Of a DNA stretch of 5,228 bases, positions 1 through 5,228 are shown in pieces; position 1 is the first letter of the stretch; each line of letters begins with the position of its first letter. The stretch lies in the NCBI GenBank assembly GCA_031554725.1, contig JAVBUZ010000006.1, forward strand, positions 1 to 5,228, written 5' to 3'. The translations under genes and the position numbers were made by a program. Origin of the DNA: JAVBUZ01 sp031554725. Its GTDB lineage: Bacteria; Bacillota; Clostridia; Lachnospirales; Lachnospiraceae. The notes under the pieces were generated by a model that saw nothing but the letters and a program-made list of their open reading frames with translations, was not told where the DNA came from and did no database searches.

Positions 1-231
1 GTGAATTGGCAGAAAATAACGACTTTATATATTGATGATTTATGTGTTGATGAAAATACCAGAGGTCAGAGTGTTGGTAAAAAACTATATGATTATGTTA
101 TAGATTTTGCCAAGGAAATAAACTGCTATAACGTAACTTTAAATGTTTGGGAAGGCAATGATTCGGCAAAGAAATTCTATGAAAAATGTGGAATGAAGGT
201 TCAAAAGACGGGGATGGAAACAATACTATGA
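1..231 (+). CDS. GNAT family N-acetyltransferase, C-terminal part (5' end cut by window)
   Basis: The 76 visible residues are the C-terminal half of a GCN5-related acetyltransferase, which moves an acetyl group from acetyl-CoA to an amine. The strand leading into motif A (TLYIDDLCVDENTRG) is followed by the acetyl-CoA pyrophosphate loop R21-G-Q-S-V-G26. The usual B-motif helix is NDSAKKFYEKCGMK (about 53-66), with the common Tyr at 60. Ser24 sits where the consensus R/Q-x-x-G-x-G/A has its first Gly. Family members are usually about 140-170 residues, so roughly half the protein lies upstream. The GTG at base 1 is therefore most likely an internal Val codon. The TGA stop overlaps the next gene's ATG, which suggests translational coupling. 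The substrate cannot be told from this fragment. Family call is firm; substrate unknown. Confidence 0.88.
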   Translation: MNWQKITTLYIDDLCVDENTRGQSVGKKLYDYVIDFAKEINCYNVTLNVWEGNDSAKKFYEKCGMKVQKTGMETIL

Positions 232-683
232 TGAATGACATTAAGCTGATTGACATAACAAAAGAAAATTGGATGAAAGTCTGTTTTCTTAATCCAGGGA
301 AAGAGGGGAGCAATTTTGTTGCTAGCAACTCGTTTTCCATTACGCAGTCAGTATTTGAAAAAGGCTGGGTAATTAAAGGCATTCAAGCCGAGGATAACTT
401 GATTGGTTTTACGATGTATGGATTCTGCGAAGAATTGAATGCATATGAACTGTGTCGCTTTATGATTGACTATAGACATCAGGGAAATGGATATGGTAAA
501 AGTGCTTTGAAGGTCATAATTGATGAAATGTTTCGTTGTTATCAATGTGATAAAATCTATCTCAGCACAGAACCTAGTAATGGTAGAGGAAAACATATTT
601 ATGAGAGTGCAGGTTTTGTTTTGACAGGAGAAACATGTGGAGAAGGAGAGGGCATTGAAGATATTTTTTGTCTGAGCAGATAA
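228..683 (+). CDS. GNAT family N-acetyltransferase, BltD/PaiA-like (possible polyamine acetyltransferase)
   Basis: This complete 151-residue GNAT enzyme would be cytosolic and acetyl-CoA dependent. The central strand DNLIGFTMYGF (about 56-66) and the line CRFMID-YRHQGNGYGKSAL resemble Bacillus BltD/PaiA spermine/spermidine acetyltransferases. The acetyl-CoA loop is intact as Q85-G-N-G-Y-G90, and the B-motif helix HIYESAGF (123-130) has the usual Tyr at 125. A more upstream in-frame ATG at base 186 would add 14 residues inside the previous gene. I prefer the ATG at 228, or the adjacent ATG at 231, because it gives a typical N-terminus (MNDIKLIDITKENW), a 4-nt ATGA overlap and a purine-rich site (GGGGATGG, 210-217) at suitable spacing. 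Polyamine specificity is inferred from overall resemblance only; another small amine is possible. Confidence 0.88.
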   Translation: MMNDIKLIDITKENWMKVCFLNPGKEGSNFVASNSFSITQSVFEKGWVIKGIQAEDNLIGFTMYGFCEELNAYELCRFMIDYRHQGNGYGKSALKVIIDEMFRCYQCDKIYLSTEPSNGRGKHIYESAGFVLTGETCGEGEGIEDIFCLSR

Positions 684-685
684 TA

Positions 686-691
686 AGGAGG
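686..691 (+). promoter_or_regulatory. Strong ribosome binding site (AGGAGG)
   Basis: A near-perfect Shine-Dalgarno sequence (AAGGAGG at 685-691) lies 8 nt before the ATG at 700 and just after the TAA of the preceding acetyltransferase gene. It fixes the start of the 309-residue protein. Confidence 0.85.
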
Positions 692-699
692 ATTTTTAA

Positions 700-1629
700 A
701 TGAAAAAATTAAGTAAGGAAGCTTTTGAAGAGATAAAGGGTTGGATATATCGTAACGCCAGACCACTTGATTTAGCATTTTGGAGATATCAGTTTGAAAG
801 TGGAGACAAAAATGAGATTCTCAATATATTAAAGTGCTATCAAAATGAGGATGGAGGACTAGGTAAGACCATTGATCCTGATAGCTGGAATCCTAACTCC
901 ACACCATACAATGTTCAAACCGTAATTAAGATACTCAGGCAAATAGATTTTGTAGACATTACACATCCTCTTTATCAAGGAATATTTCGTTTTTTAGAAA
1001 ATACCGAGCATAAATCAGACAGAGGTTGGTTTTTTACTGTACCATCCAATGATCTTTATCCAAGAGGAGTTTGGTGGAACTATGGTGAGGAATATAATTT
1101 TACCCAAAACATTGGAACAACTGCCAGCCTATGCGGGTTTATTTTGCGTTATGTGGAAAAGACATCAGGGCTATATCAGCTTGCATTTAATTATACCCAA
1201 ATGCTAATTGAGAGGCTGAAAACGGAAACAGAACACGGTGATATGGGTGTTTATGGTTATTGTGAAATGATAGAAGATATTGAGGCAGCAGGGCTAAGTA
1301 AGGAGCTTGAGTTTGACTTTTTAACTGAAAAGGTAGCTGTCCTTGTACAAGAAAAGATTATAAAAGAAAAAGATAACTTTATGGCAAATCCCTTAGAGTT
1401 TGTAACATCGCCTCAAAGTAAATATTACAATGAAAACAAAGACGAAGTTGAAAAGGCACTTGATAATATTGTTGAAAGCAGACCAATTGGCAATGTTTGG
1501 GGGATTCCATGGGAATGGTATAACGAATATACAGCCTCTAAGAACTTTGCAATCAGTGAAAATTGGTGGAAAGCCGCCAAAGCGACGGAGAAGCTTATGC
1601 AACTACGAACCTTTGGAAGATTAGAATAG
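700..1629 (+). CDS. Prenyltransferase/squalene-cyclase-like alpha-alpha toroid protein, function unknown
   Basis: This 309-residue protein has no signal peptide or membrane segment and should be cytosolic. The segment CYQNEDGGLGKTIDPDSWNP (46-65) closely resembles the Q-N-x-D-G-G-x-G turn found in squalene/hopene cyclases and protein prenyltransferase beta subunits. It is followed by a helix starting STPYNVQTVIKIL (67-79), as in an alpha-alpha toroid repeat. A second helical unit, NIGTTASLCGFILRYV (137-152), may be another repeat. The middle and end are rich in aromatic residues (WWNYGEEYNF 125-134; VWGIPWEWYNEY 266-277). I see no cyclase DxDD motif and no convincing zinc-ligand set, so terpene cyclisation or prenyl transfer should not be assumed. 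Similar proteins in Clostridia are normally annotated as hypothetical. The start is supported by a strong Shine-Dalgarno site 8 nt upstream. The fold is plausible; the activity is unknown. Confidence 0.75.
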   Translation: MKKLSKEAFEEIKGWIYRNARPLDLAFWRYQFESGDKNEILNILKCYQNEDGGLGKTIDPDSWNPNSTPYNVQTVIKILRQIDFVDITHPLYQGIFRFLENTEHKSDRGWFFTVPSNDLYPRGVWWNYGEEYNFTQNIGTTASLCGFILRYVEKTSGLYQLAFNYTQMLIERLKTETEHGDMGVYGYCEMIEDIEAAGLSKELEFDFLTEKVAVLVQEKIIKEKDNFMANPLEFVTSPQSKYYNENKDEVEKALDNIVESRPIGNVWGIPWEWYNEYTASKNFAISENWWKAAKATEKLMQLRTFGRLE

Positions 1630-1669
1630 TATATGAGGAAAGAAAAACCTAAGAGGATTGGATTTAAAT

Positions 1670-1676
1670 GGAGGGG
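1670..1676 (+). promoter_or_regulatory. Ribosome binding site that sets the Cys2 start of the amidase (GGAGGGG)
   Basis: GGAGGGG ends 5 nt before the ATG at 1682. It selects this ATG over the in-frame TTG at 1658. The choice matters because only the ATG at 1682 places Cys directly after the initiator Met, as N-terminal-nucleophile hydrolases require. Confidence 0.85.
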
Positions 1677-1681
1677 ATATA

Positions 1682-2389
1682 ATGTGTACAAGTTTTATTG
1701 GGCGAGGAGATGATATACTCGTTGCTATGAATTTTGATAATAATGGTATGCCATTTAGCATAAGTACGAAAGATCCAAAGCAGTTTGTAGTGATAGTGGA
1801 TAGTCAAAGAGGGAAGTATCCTTCTTTTGGGGTTAATAGTGAGGGAACTTTTATTAACAATCTATGTGTAGATTCAAATGGAAAAGGAATGTACAAAAGA
1901 GCAAGTAAAAAAGTAACTCATACCTCAAGGTTCACTGGTGATATATTGGATGGCACGATTTCGAAAGATAAGATAAGTGAATATTTGAAAAATATGGAAG
2001 TGGTAAATGGACCCGATTTTAGTGTTCACAATATGATTGCGGATAAGGGTGGTGAGGTTTGGATTGTCGAGCCAGGACGTGGAGTTATCTATAATAAAAA
2101 AGAGGAAGCACCGTATTATGTAATGACAAATTTCTCACTTTGCGATATGCAAGAAAGTGGAGTGGTAAAGGGTGATGGTGCTGAAAGATATAAAACAGCA
2201 GTAGATATGCTAGAGAAAAATCCTAACATAGATGTGAAGATGGCATTTAACATTTTGGAGGCTGTAAAACAAAGTGATGGTGAGTGGGTAACAGTACTTT
2301 CCATGGTTTATTCACAAAAAGAAAATACAGTGTATTATTGTTTAGATAGAGATTTTAACAATATTTCAAGGCAGGTACTGGTTGATTAG
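1682..2389 (+). CDS. N-terminal-nucleophile amidase, choloylglycine hydrolase / C45 (linear amide C-N hydrolase) type
   Basis: The 235-residue product begins Met-Cys-Thr-Ser-Phe; removing Met would expose Cys2 as the catalytic nucleophile of an Ntn hydrolase that cleaves a linear amide bond. Expected landmarks follow in order: AMNFDN (15-20) with Asp19; FGVNSEGTFINNL (49-61), matching the G-x-N-x-x-G segment; VMTNF (147-151) with Asn150 at the oxyanion-region Asn; GAERY (167-170, Arg169); and WVTVLSMVYSQKENTVYYC (202-220), the C-terminal strand pair. Position 16, usually Arg in bile salt hydrolases (R-x-x-D), is Met here. Bile salt hydrolases and penicillin V acylases run to about 315-330 residues, so this is a short form. 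No signal peptide is seen. An in-frame TTG at 1658 would add 8 residues and bury Cys2, so I reject it. Fold and nucleophile are well supported; bile salts, penicillins or acyl-peptides as substrate cannot be told apart. Confidence 0.85.
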   Translation: MCTSFIGRGDDILVAMNFDNNGMPFSISTKDPKQFVVIVDSQRGKYPSFGVNSEGTFINNLCVDSNGKGMYKRASKKVTHTSRFTGDILDGTISKDKISEYLKNMEVVNGPDFSVHNMIADKGGEVWIVEPGRGVIYNKKEEAPYYVMTNFSLCDMQESGVVKGDGAERYKTAVDMLEKNPNIDVKMAFNILEAVKQSDGEWVTVLSMVYSQKENTVYYCLDRDFNNISRQVLVD

Positions 2390-2395
2390 CTGATA

Positions 2396-2400
2396 GGGGG
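2396..2400 (+). promoter_or_regulatory. Ribosome binding site supporting a GTG start (AGGGGG)
   Basis: A G-rich run (AGGGGG, 2395-2400) sits just past the amidase stop codon and 7 nt before the GTG at 2408. It supports use of this non-ATG start for the HD-domain gene. Confidence 0.7.
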
Positions 2401-2407
2401 CAAATTA

Positions 2408-2980
2408 GTGGAAATTAGAGAGTTTCTTAATTTTTTAAGTATAGCAGAAAAACTAAAATGTAATACAAGGCATTCTTTTACCTCATCAGGTCGCCATGAA
2501 AGTGTAGCAGAACATAGTTGGCGATTAACCCTGATGGCGTTTATGGTAAAAGATGAATTTCCAGAGGTTGATATTGATAAAGTAATTCGTATGTGCTTGT
2601 TTCATGATATGGGAGAAGCAATAACAGGGGATATTCCAGCATTTGTAAAAACAAAGCAGGACGAAACAGTAGAAAGTAGTGCTATATCACAATTACTAAT
2701 GACTTTGCCGAGAGCTTATAATGAAGAATTAGAAGCGTTATTTTCGGAAATGGATGAAATGCAAACTCAAGAGGCAAAGCTCTACAAGGCACTTGATAAG
2801 CTAGAGGCGCTGATTCAGCACAATGAAGCGGATATTTCTACATGGCTTCCGTTAGAATATGACTTACAGATGACTTATGGGACAAAGGAATGTAACTTTT
2901 CAGACTATATCAATGAACTGCGGAATGTGGTAAGAGAAGATTCCAAACAAAAGATTTACAAGGTACAAAGAAGAGACTAA
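2408..2980 (+). CDS. HD-domain phosphohydrolase, YfbR/HDDC2-like (probable 5'-deoxynucleotidase type)
   Basis: This 190-residue cytosolic protein should be a metal-dependent phosphohydrolase; YfbR relatives dephosphorylate deoxyribonucleoside 5'-monophosphates. The HD ligand set is complete: His36 in ESVAEHSWR (31-39), His66-Asp67 in FHDMGEAITGDIPAF (65-79), and Asp130 in KALDKLEALIQ (127-137). Glu70 and Asp75 match the E. coli YfbR catalytic Glu72 and Asp77 in spacing from the HD pair. Arg21 is 15 residues before His36, the same distance as Arg18 to His33 in YfbR. The next residue is His22, whereas YfbR has Trp19, which is thought to help select deoxyribose, so substrate choice may differ. 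The start is a GTG with a G-rich Shine-Dalgarno site 7 nt upstream, giving an N-terminus (MEIREFLNFL) typical of the family. The gene follows the amidase by 18 nt. Fold and metal site are confident; the exact nucleotide is not. Confidence 0.88.
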   Translation: MEIREFLNFLSIAEKLKCNTRHSFTSSGRHESVAEHSWRLTLMAFMVKDEFPEVDIDKVIRMCLFHDMGEAITGDIPAFVKTKQDETVESSAISQLLMTLPRAYNEELEALFSEMDEMQTQEAKLYKALDKLEALIQHNEADISTWLPLEYDLQMTYGTKECNFSDYINELRNVVREDSKQKIYKVQRRD

Positions 2981-3026
2981 CAATTGGTGGAGAATATAAA
3001 GAGTTGTATTTGGAAGGAATAGATTC

Positions 3027-4085
3027 ATGAGTAAAATTTTAGAGATAACAGAGCATAAAAAATACTATGGCGGTATGAGCCTTGTTGAACGAATGAAAGA
3101 ATGCCATACAACAGCAATCAGTATTGCTATAATAGATGATTACAAAATTGTTGACCTATATAGTCATGGAGTCAAAAGAAGAACAGCAAAGGATAAAGTG
3201 AATGCAGAAACATTGTTTCAGGCAGCTTCAATTAGCAAGCCAGTCTTTGCTGTTGCAGTTATGCGTTTGGCGGAAAGTGGAAAGCTTGATTTGGATGCAG
3301 ACATAAATGACTACTTAGATGATATCGAAATTCCTCAATTTGATGGTAAAAGACATAAATTTACATTAAGACAGATATTAAGTCATCATGCGGGATTAAA
3401 CCTGCACGGATTTGCAGGATATCAACAAGGACAAAAGATACCGACCCTAGAGCAAATATTAAAAGGAGAATCGCCTACTAATATAATAAAATTAAAATTA
3501 GAGGCAGAGCCGGGAGAAGCATTCTCGTATTCCGGGGGTGGATATTTACTTGCTCAAAAAATAGTTACTGAAATTTGCAATCAAGATTTTGAGGATATAA
3601 TGAGGGAGCTAGTGTTTTCTCCCTTTGGGATGCCCCATAGTACCTATGCACAGCCATTGCCAAAGAGTAAGCGAGATGATGTTGCCTTTGGGTATAATTT
3701 TTATAATTTACAGTTGCCAGGCGGATATAATATTATGCCAGAGCAATCGGCAGCAGGATTGTGGACTACGCCGTCAGACCTTGCTCATTTTGGTATTGAG
3801 ATGATGAAAGCAGTAAATGGTGAGAGTGTATTCCTAAAAAAGAATACTGCTGAATTAATGATAACCAAAGTAGATGCAGACTCACCAACAGGTCAGGGCT
3901 TTTTTGCCGATGAGTCAAAGAAGGGAATTGCATTTAAACATAGCGGTGCCAATTACGGCTATTACTCTAATATGTGTTTTTGCCCTAGCGATGGTTCGGG
4001 ATTAGTAGTAATGGTAAATTCAGATATTGGCGCTATGATTCCAGAAGAAGTAACAAAGGCCTTTAAGGATGTGTATGGCTGGTAG
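3027..4085 (+). CDS. Serine hydrolase of the class C beta-lactamase / penicillin-binding protein-like family
   Basis: The 352-residue product has the three active-site boxes of the beta-lactamase/transpeptidase-like fold. Ser68-x-x-Lys71 lies in QAASISKPV (65-73) and supplies the nucleophile. Tyr168-Ser-Gly170 lies in FSYSGGGY, where class C enzymes have Tyr-x-Asn. His305-Ser-Gly307 lies in FKHSGANYG, in place of Lys-Thr-Gly. The segment LRQILSHHAGL (114-124) is a hallmark of this family. No signal peptide is seen: the N-terminus (MSKILEITEHKKYYGG) is polar, so the protein is probably cytoplasmic, unlike true beta-lactamases and most penicillin-binding proteins. Esterase, D-amino-acid peptidase or amidase activity is as likely as beta-lactam hydrolysis. 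AAGGA (3014-3018), 8 nt upstream, supports the ATG. The 46-nt gap from the HD gene shows no terminator. The family is certain; antibiotic resistance should not be inferred from fold alone. Confidence 0.92.
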   Translation: MSKILEITEHKKYYGGMSLVERMKECHTTAISIAIIDDYKIVDLYSHGVKRRTAKDKVNAETLFQAASISKPVFAVAVMRLAESGKLDLDADINDYLDDIEIPQFDGKRHKFTLRQILSHHAGLNLHGFAGYQQGQKIPTLEQILKGESPTNIIKLKLEAEPGEAFSYSGGGYLLAQKIVTEICNQDFEDIMRELVFSPFGMPHSTYAQPLPKSKRDDVAFGYNFYNLQLPGGYNIMPEQSAAGLWTTPSDLAHFGIEMMKAVNGESVFLKKNTAELMITKVDADSPTGQGFFADESKKGIAFKHSGANYGYYSNMCFCPSDGSGLVVMVNSDIGAMIPEEVTKAFKDVYGW

Positions 4086-4111
4086 CAATAGCGTAAAGAA
4101 GAGGTTAATAA

Positions 4112-5011
4112 ATGAGATTTGTGAAGAATTACATGCGAGACGAAAAGCTACGTCATGCATTAAATGAACTAACGAGGGAAACCTATGGGTTTGATTTTGA
4201 GAGTTGGGTAACGAATGGTTATTTTGAAGACGATTATATTCCATATTCCTATGAAGAGGATGGAAGAATAATAGCCAATGTATCTGTGAACCTAATGAAC
4301 TTTATACAGAATGGACAGGAAAAATACTATATTCAGTTGGGAACTGTTATGACCAAGAAAGAATTTAGAAATCGTGGTTATGCAAGGCGACTTATGGAGA
4401 AGGTTATAGCAGATTATAGTGAGAAATGCGATGGCATTTATCTGTTTGGAAACTTAAAGGCCTTGGAGTTCTATGATAAACTTGGCTTCTTGCGAGGAAC
4501 GCAATATAGATACATATTAAAGGTTGATGCAGGATTGATATTACAGAAAAAAGCAAATGCATTGGACGAGGTTGGTTGCTTTAAAAAAGTTGACGCTACT
4601 GAGCCATTGCAGAAAATCAAATATATGGAGGCACTGCGAAATAGTGCTGTAAACGCTGCTCTAGATCAAAAAAATAAATATGCCCTTCAGATGTTTTATA
4701 CCGCAGAGATGGAGCAAGTTTATTACAGTGAAAAACTAGATTGCTACGTAATTATGGAGGCGAATAATAATACGCTTTGCTTGCAAAGTGTTGTTTGCCA
4801 AAAGAGTATTCGTTTGGAAGACGTAATTGGATATATAAAAGGAGAGTATGACACTATAATTCTTGGGTTCGCACCTTGCAAAGAGGATGTAGAATTGTTT
4901 GAGGCACATCCTTTTGATGGTGAAGAAGATTATAGATTATTTTACATGGGGAAAAGGTTAGAATCCATCGAAAAAGAGAAGCTATATTTTCCTGAACTGT
5001 CTCACGCATAA
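4112..5011 (+). CDS. Two-part GNAT family N-acetyltransferase (GNAT domain plus extra C-terminal region)
   Basis: This 299-residue cytosolic protein starts with a GNAT domain (about 1-135). Motif A is intact as R86-N-R-G89-Y-A91, following the strand YYIQLGTVMTKKEF (72-85), and the B-motif helix is LKALEFYDKLGF (115-126, with Tyr121). Roughly residues 136-299 form a second part that I do not recognise. It has mixed helix/strand character, several Cys residues (for example 156, 211, 223, 229, 256) and an acidic C-terminal third, with no acetyl-CoA loop. At about 300 residues it is nearly twice the size of a single-domain GNAT; long GNAT proteins often use a second degenerate domain for substrate binding or dimerisation, which is a guess here. 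The ATG at 4112 is preceded by a modest site (GAGG, 4101-4104) and lies 26 nt after the serine hydrolase stop. Substrate unknown. Confidence 0.88.
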   Translation: MRFVKNYMRDEKLRHALNELTRETYGFDFESWVTNGYFEDDYIPYSYEEDGRIIANVSVNLMNFIQNGQEKYYIQLGTVMTKKEFRNRGYARRLMEKVIADYSEKCDGIYLFGNLKALEFYDKLGFLRGTQYRYILKVDAGLILQKKANALDEVGCFKKVDATEPLQKIKYMEALRNSAVNAALDQKNKYALQMFYTAEMEQVYYSEKLDCYVIMEANNNTLCLQSVVCQKSIRLEDVIGYIKGEYDTIILGFAPCKEDVELFEAHPFDGEEDYRLFYMGKRLESIEKEKLYFPELSHA

Positions 5012-5022
5012 GGCTTCAACAT

Positions 5023-5027
5023 GGAGG
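5023..5027 (+). promoter_or_regulatory. Ribosome binding site of the alkyltransferase gene (GGAGG)
   Basis: GGAGG lies 7 nt before the ATG at 5035, in the 23-nt gap after the acetyltransferase stop codon. It supports this start for the truncated last gene, which has no other in-frame ATG nearby. Confidence 0.82.
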
Positions 5028-5034
5028 AAATATC

Positions 5035-5228
5035 ATGATAAATACGTCAAATTATAAGTCGCCGCTGGGTAACATTTTGCTGGCAGAAAAAGATGATTCA
5101 CTGATTGGGCTTTGGAATGAGAGGCAAAAATATTATCTAGGCTCTTTCAGGGATGAGATTGTGAGGAATGATGATATTGCAATTTTCAAACAAACCAAGC
5201 AGTGGCTTGACAGCTACTTTGCAGGAGC
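5035..5228 (+). CDS. ogt: Methylated-DNA--[protein]-cysteine S-methyltransferase, N-terminal part (3' end cut by window)
   Basis: I translated this partial frame by hand; 64 complete codons are visible. The opening NYKSPLGNILLAEKDDSLIG (6-25) is the typical N-terminal strand pair of O6-alkylguanine-DNA alkyltransferases (Y-x-S-P-x-G-x-x-x-L-x-A). WNERQKYY (27-34) follows, and then FKQTKQWLDSYFAG (51-64), matching the family's helix that ends the ribonuclease-H-like N-terminal domain. Such proteins repair O6-alkylguanine by moving the alkyl group to their own Cys in a P-C-H-R motif, each molecule acting once. That Cys should lie about 60-70 residues past the window end, so activity cannot be confirmed. 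The family is about 155-180 residues long. Neighbours do not show an Ada-type regulator. The symbol ogt is given for the stand-alone, non-Ada form; it is recognised by family, not by close identity. Confidence 0.82.
   Translation, partial: MINTSNYKSPLGNILLAEKDDSLIGLWNERQKYYLGSFRDEIVRNDDIAIFKQTKQWLDSYFAG

Noticed and set aside
250..278. TTGACA resembling a -35 box near the start of the second acetyltransferase gene.
   Set aside because: The hexamer 17 nt downstream (ATGAAA) is a poor -10, and the site is inside a coding region. A similar TTGACA at 621-626 has no -10 either.
1658..1681. In-frame TTG start extending the amidase by 8 residues.
   Set aside because: It would bury the Cys nucleophile, while the ATG at 1682 has a strong ribosome binding site and places Cys at position 2.
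1633..1713. Short open frame of 26 codons starting MRKEKPKRIG, running across the amidase start.
   Set aside because: No ribosome binding site precedes it, it overlaps the well-supported amidase gene in another frame, and its basic composition follows from the purine-rich leader.
98..2304. Minus-strand open frames opposite the + strand genes (for example 98-382, 1425-1691, 2116-2304).
   Set aside because: They lie opposite well-supported genes, have no recognisable domains and low-complexity Phe/Ser/Leu-rich products typical of antisense reading of AT-rich genes.
2981..3026. Gap between the HD gene and the serine hydrolase, checked for a terminator, promoter or small gene.
   Set aside because: It holds a CAATTG palindrome and the ribosome binding site only; there is no stable hairpin with a T-run and no -35/-10 pair.
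5021..5038. Five-codon frame (MEEIS) ending in a TGA that overlaps the alkyltransferase ATG, resembling a coupling leader.
   Set aside because: Its ATG lies next to the Shine-Dalgarno of the alkyltransferase gene and it has no ribosome binding site of its own; most likely chance.
1..5228. Integron-like gene cassette array, suggested by one-orientation single-gene units with accessory functions.
   Set aside because: The gaps (a 4-nt overlap to 52 nt) are mostly too short for attC sites, and they share no repeated or palindromic sequence.

Overview
The window is AT-rich and densely coding, with every recognisable gene on the + strand. Strong purine-rich Shine-Dalgarno sites (AAGGAGG, GGAGGGG, GGAGG), one GTG start and the protein types suggest a low-GC Firmicute, most likely a Clostridia or Lachnospiraceae-like anaerobe. 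This placement is inferred from style and family recognition, with no marker gene to confirm it.

Layout, left to right: the 3' part of a GNAT acetyltransferase (1-231); a second GNAT acetyltransferase of the BltD/PaiA polyamine type, overlapping the first by 4 nt (228-683); a 309-residue protein with a prenyltransferase/squalene-cyclase-like toroid motif (700-1629); a compact N-terminal-nucleophile amidase of the choloylglycine hydrolase/C45 type whose Cys2 nucleophile sets the start codon (1682-2389); an HD-domain phosphohydrolase of the YfbR/HDDC2 type with a GTG start (2408-2980); a serine hydrolase of the class C beta-lactamase fold (3027-4085); a 299-residue GNAT protein with an extra C-terminal region (4112-5011); and the 5' part of an O6-alkylguanine-DNA alkyltransferase (5035-5228, cut by the window end).

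Gaps between genes run from a 4-nt overlap to 52 nt. I see no hairpin-plus-T-run terminator and no convincing promoter in them, so the genes could be one long transcript that starts and ends outside the window. No stretch longer than 52 bases lacks a gene. I see no RNA genes, CRISPR, insertion sequences, att sites or sizeable repeats.

The genes do not form a recognised pathway. They are stand-alone small-molecule-modifying, hydrolytic and repair enzymes (three acetyltransferases, an amidase, a nucleotidase-like HD protein, a beta-lactamase-fold hydrolase, an alkyl-DNA repair protein). This looks like an accessory stress or detoxification run rather than a dedicated machine. I did not find evidence of a new multi-gene system; the points of interest are changes at catalytic positions and the gene arrangement.
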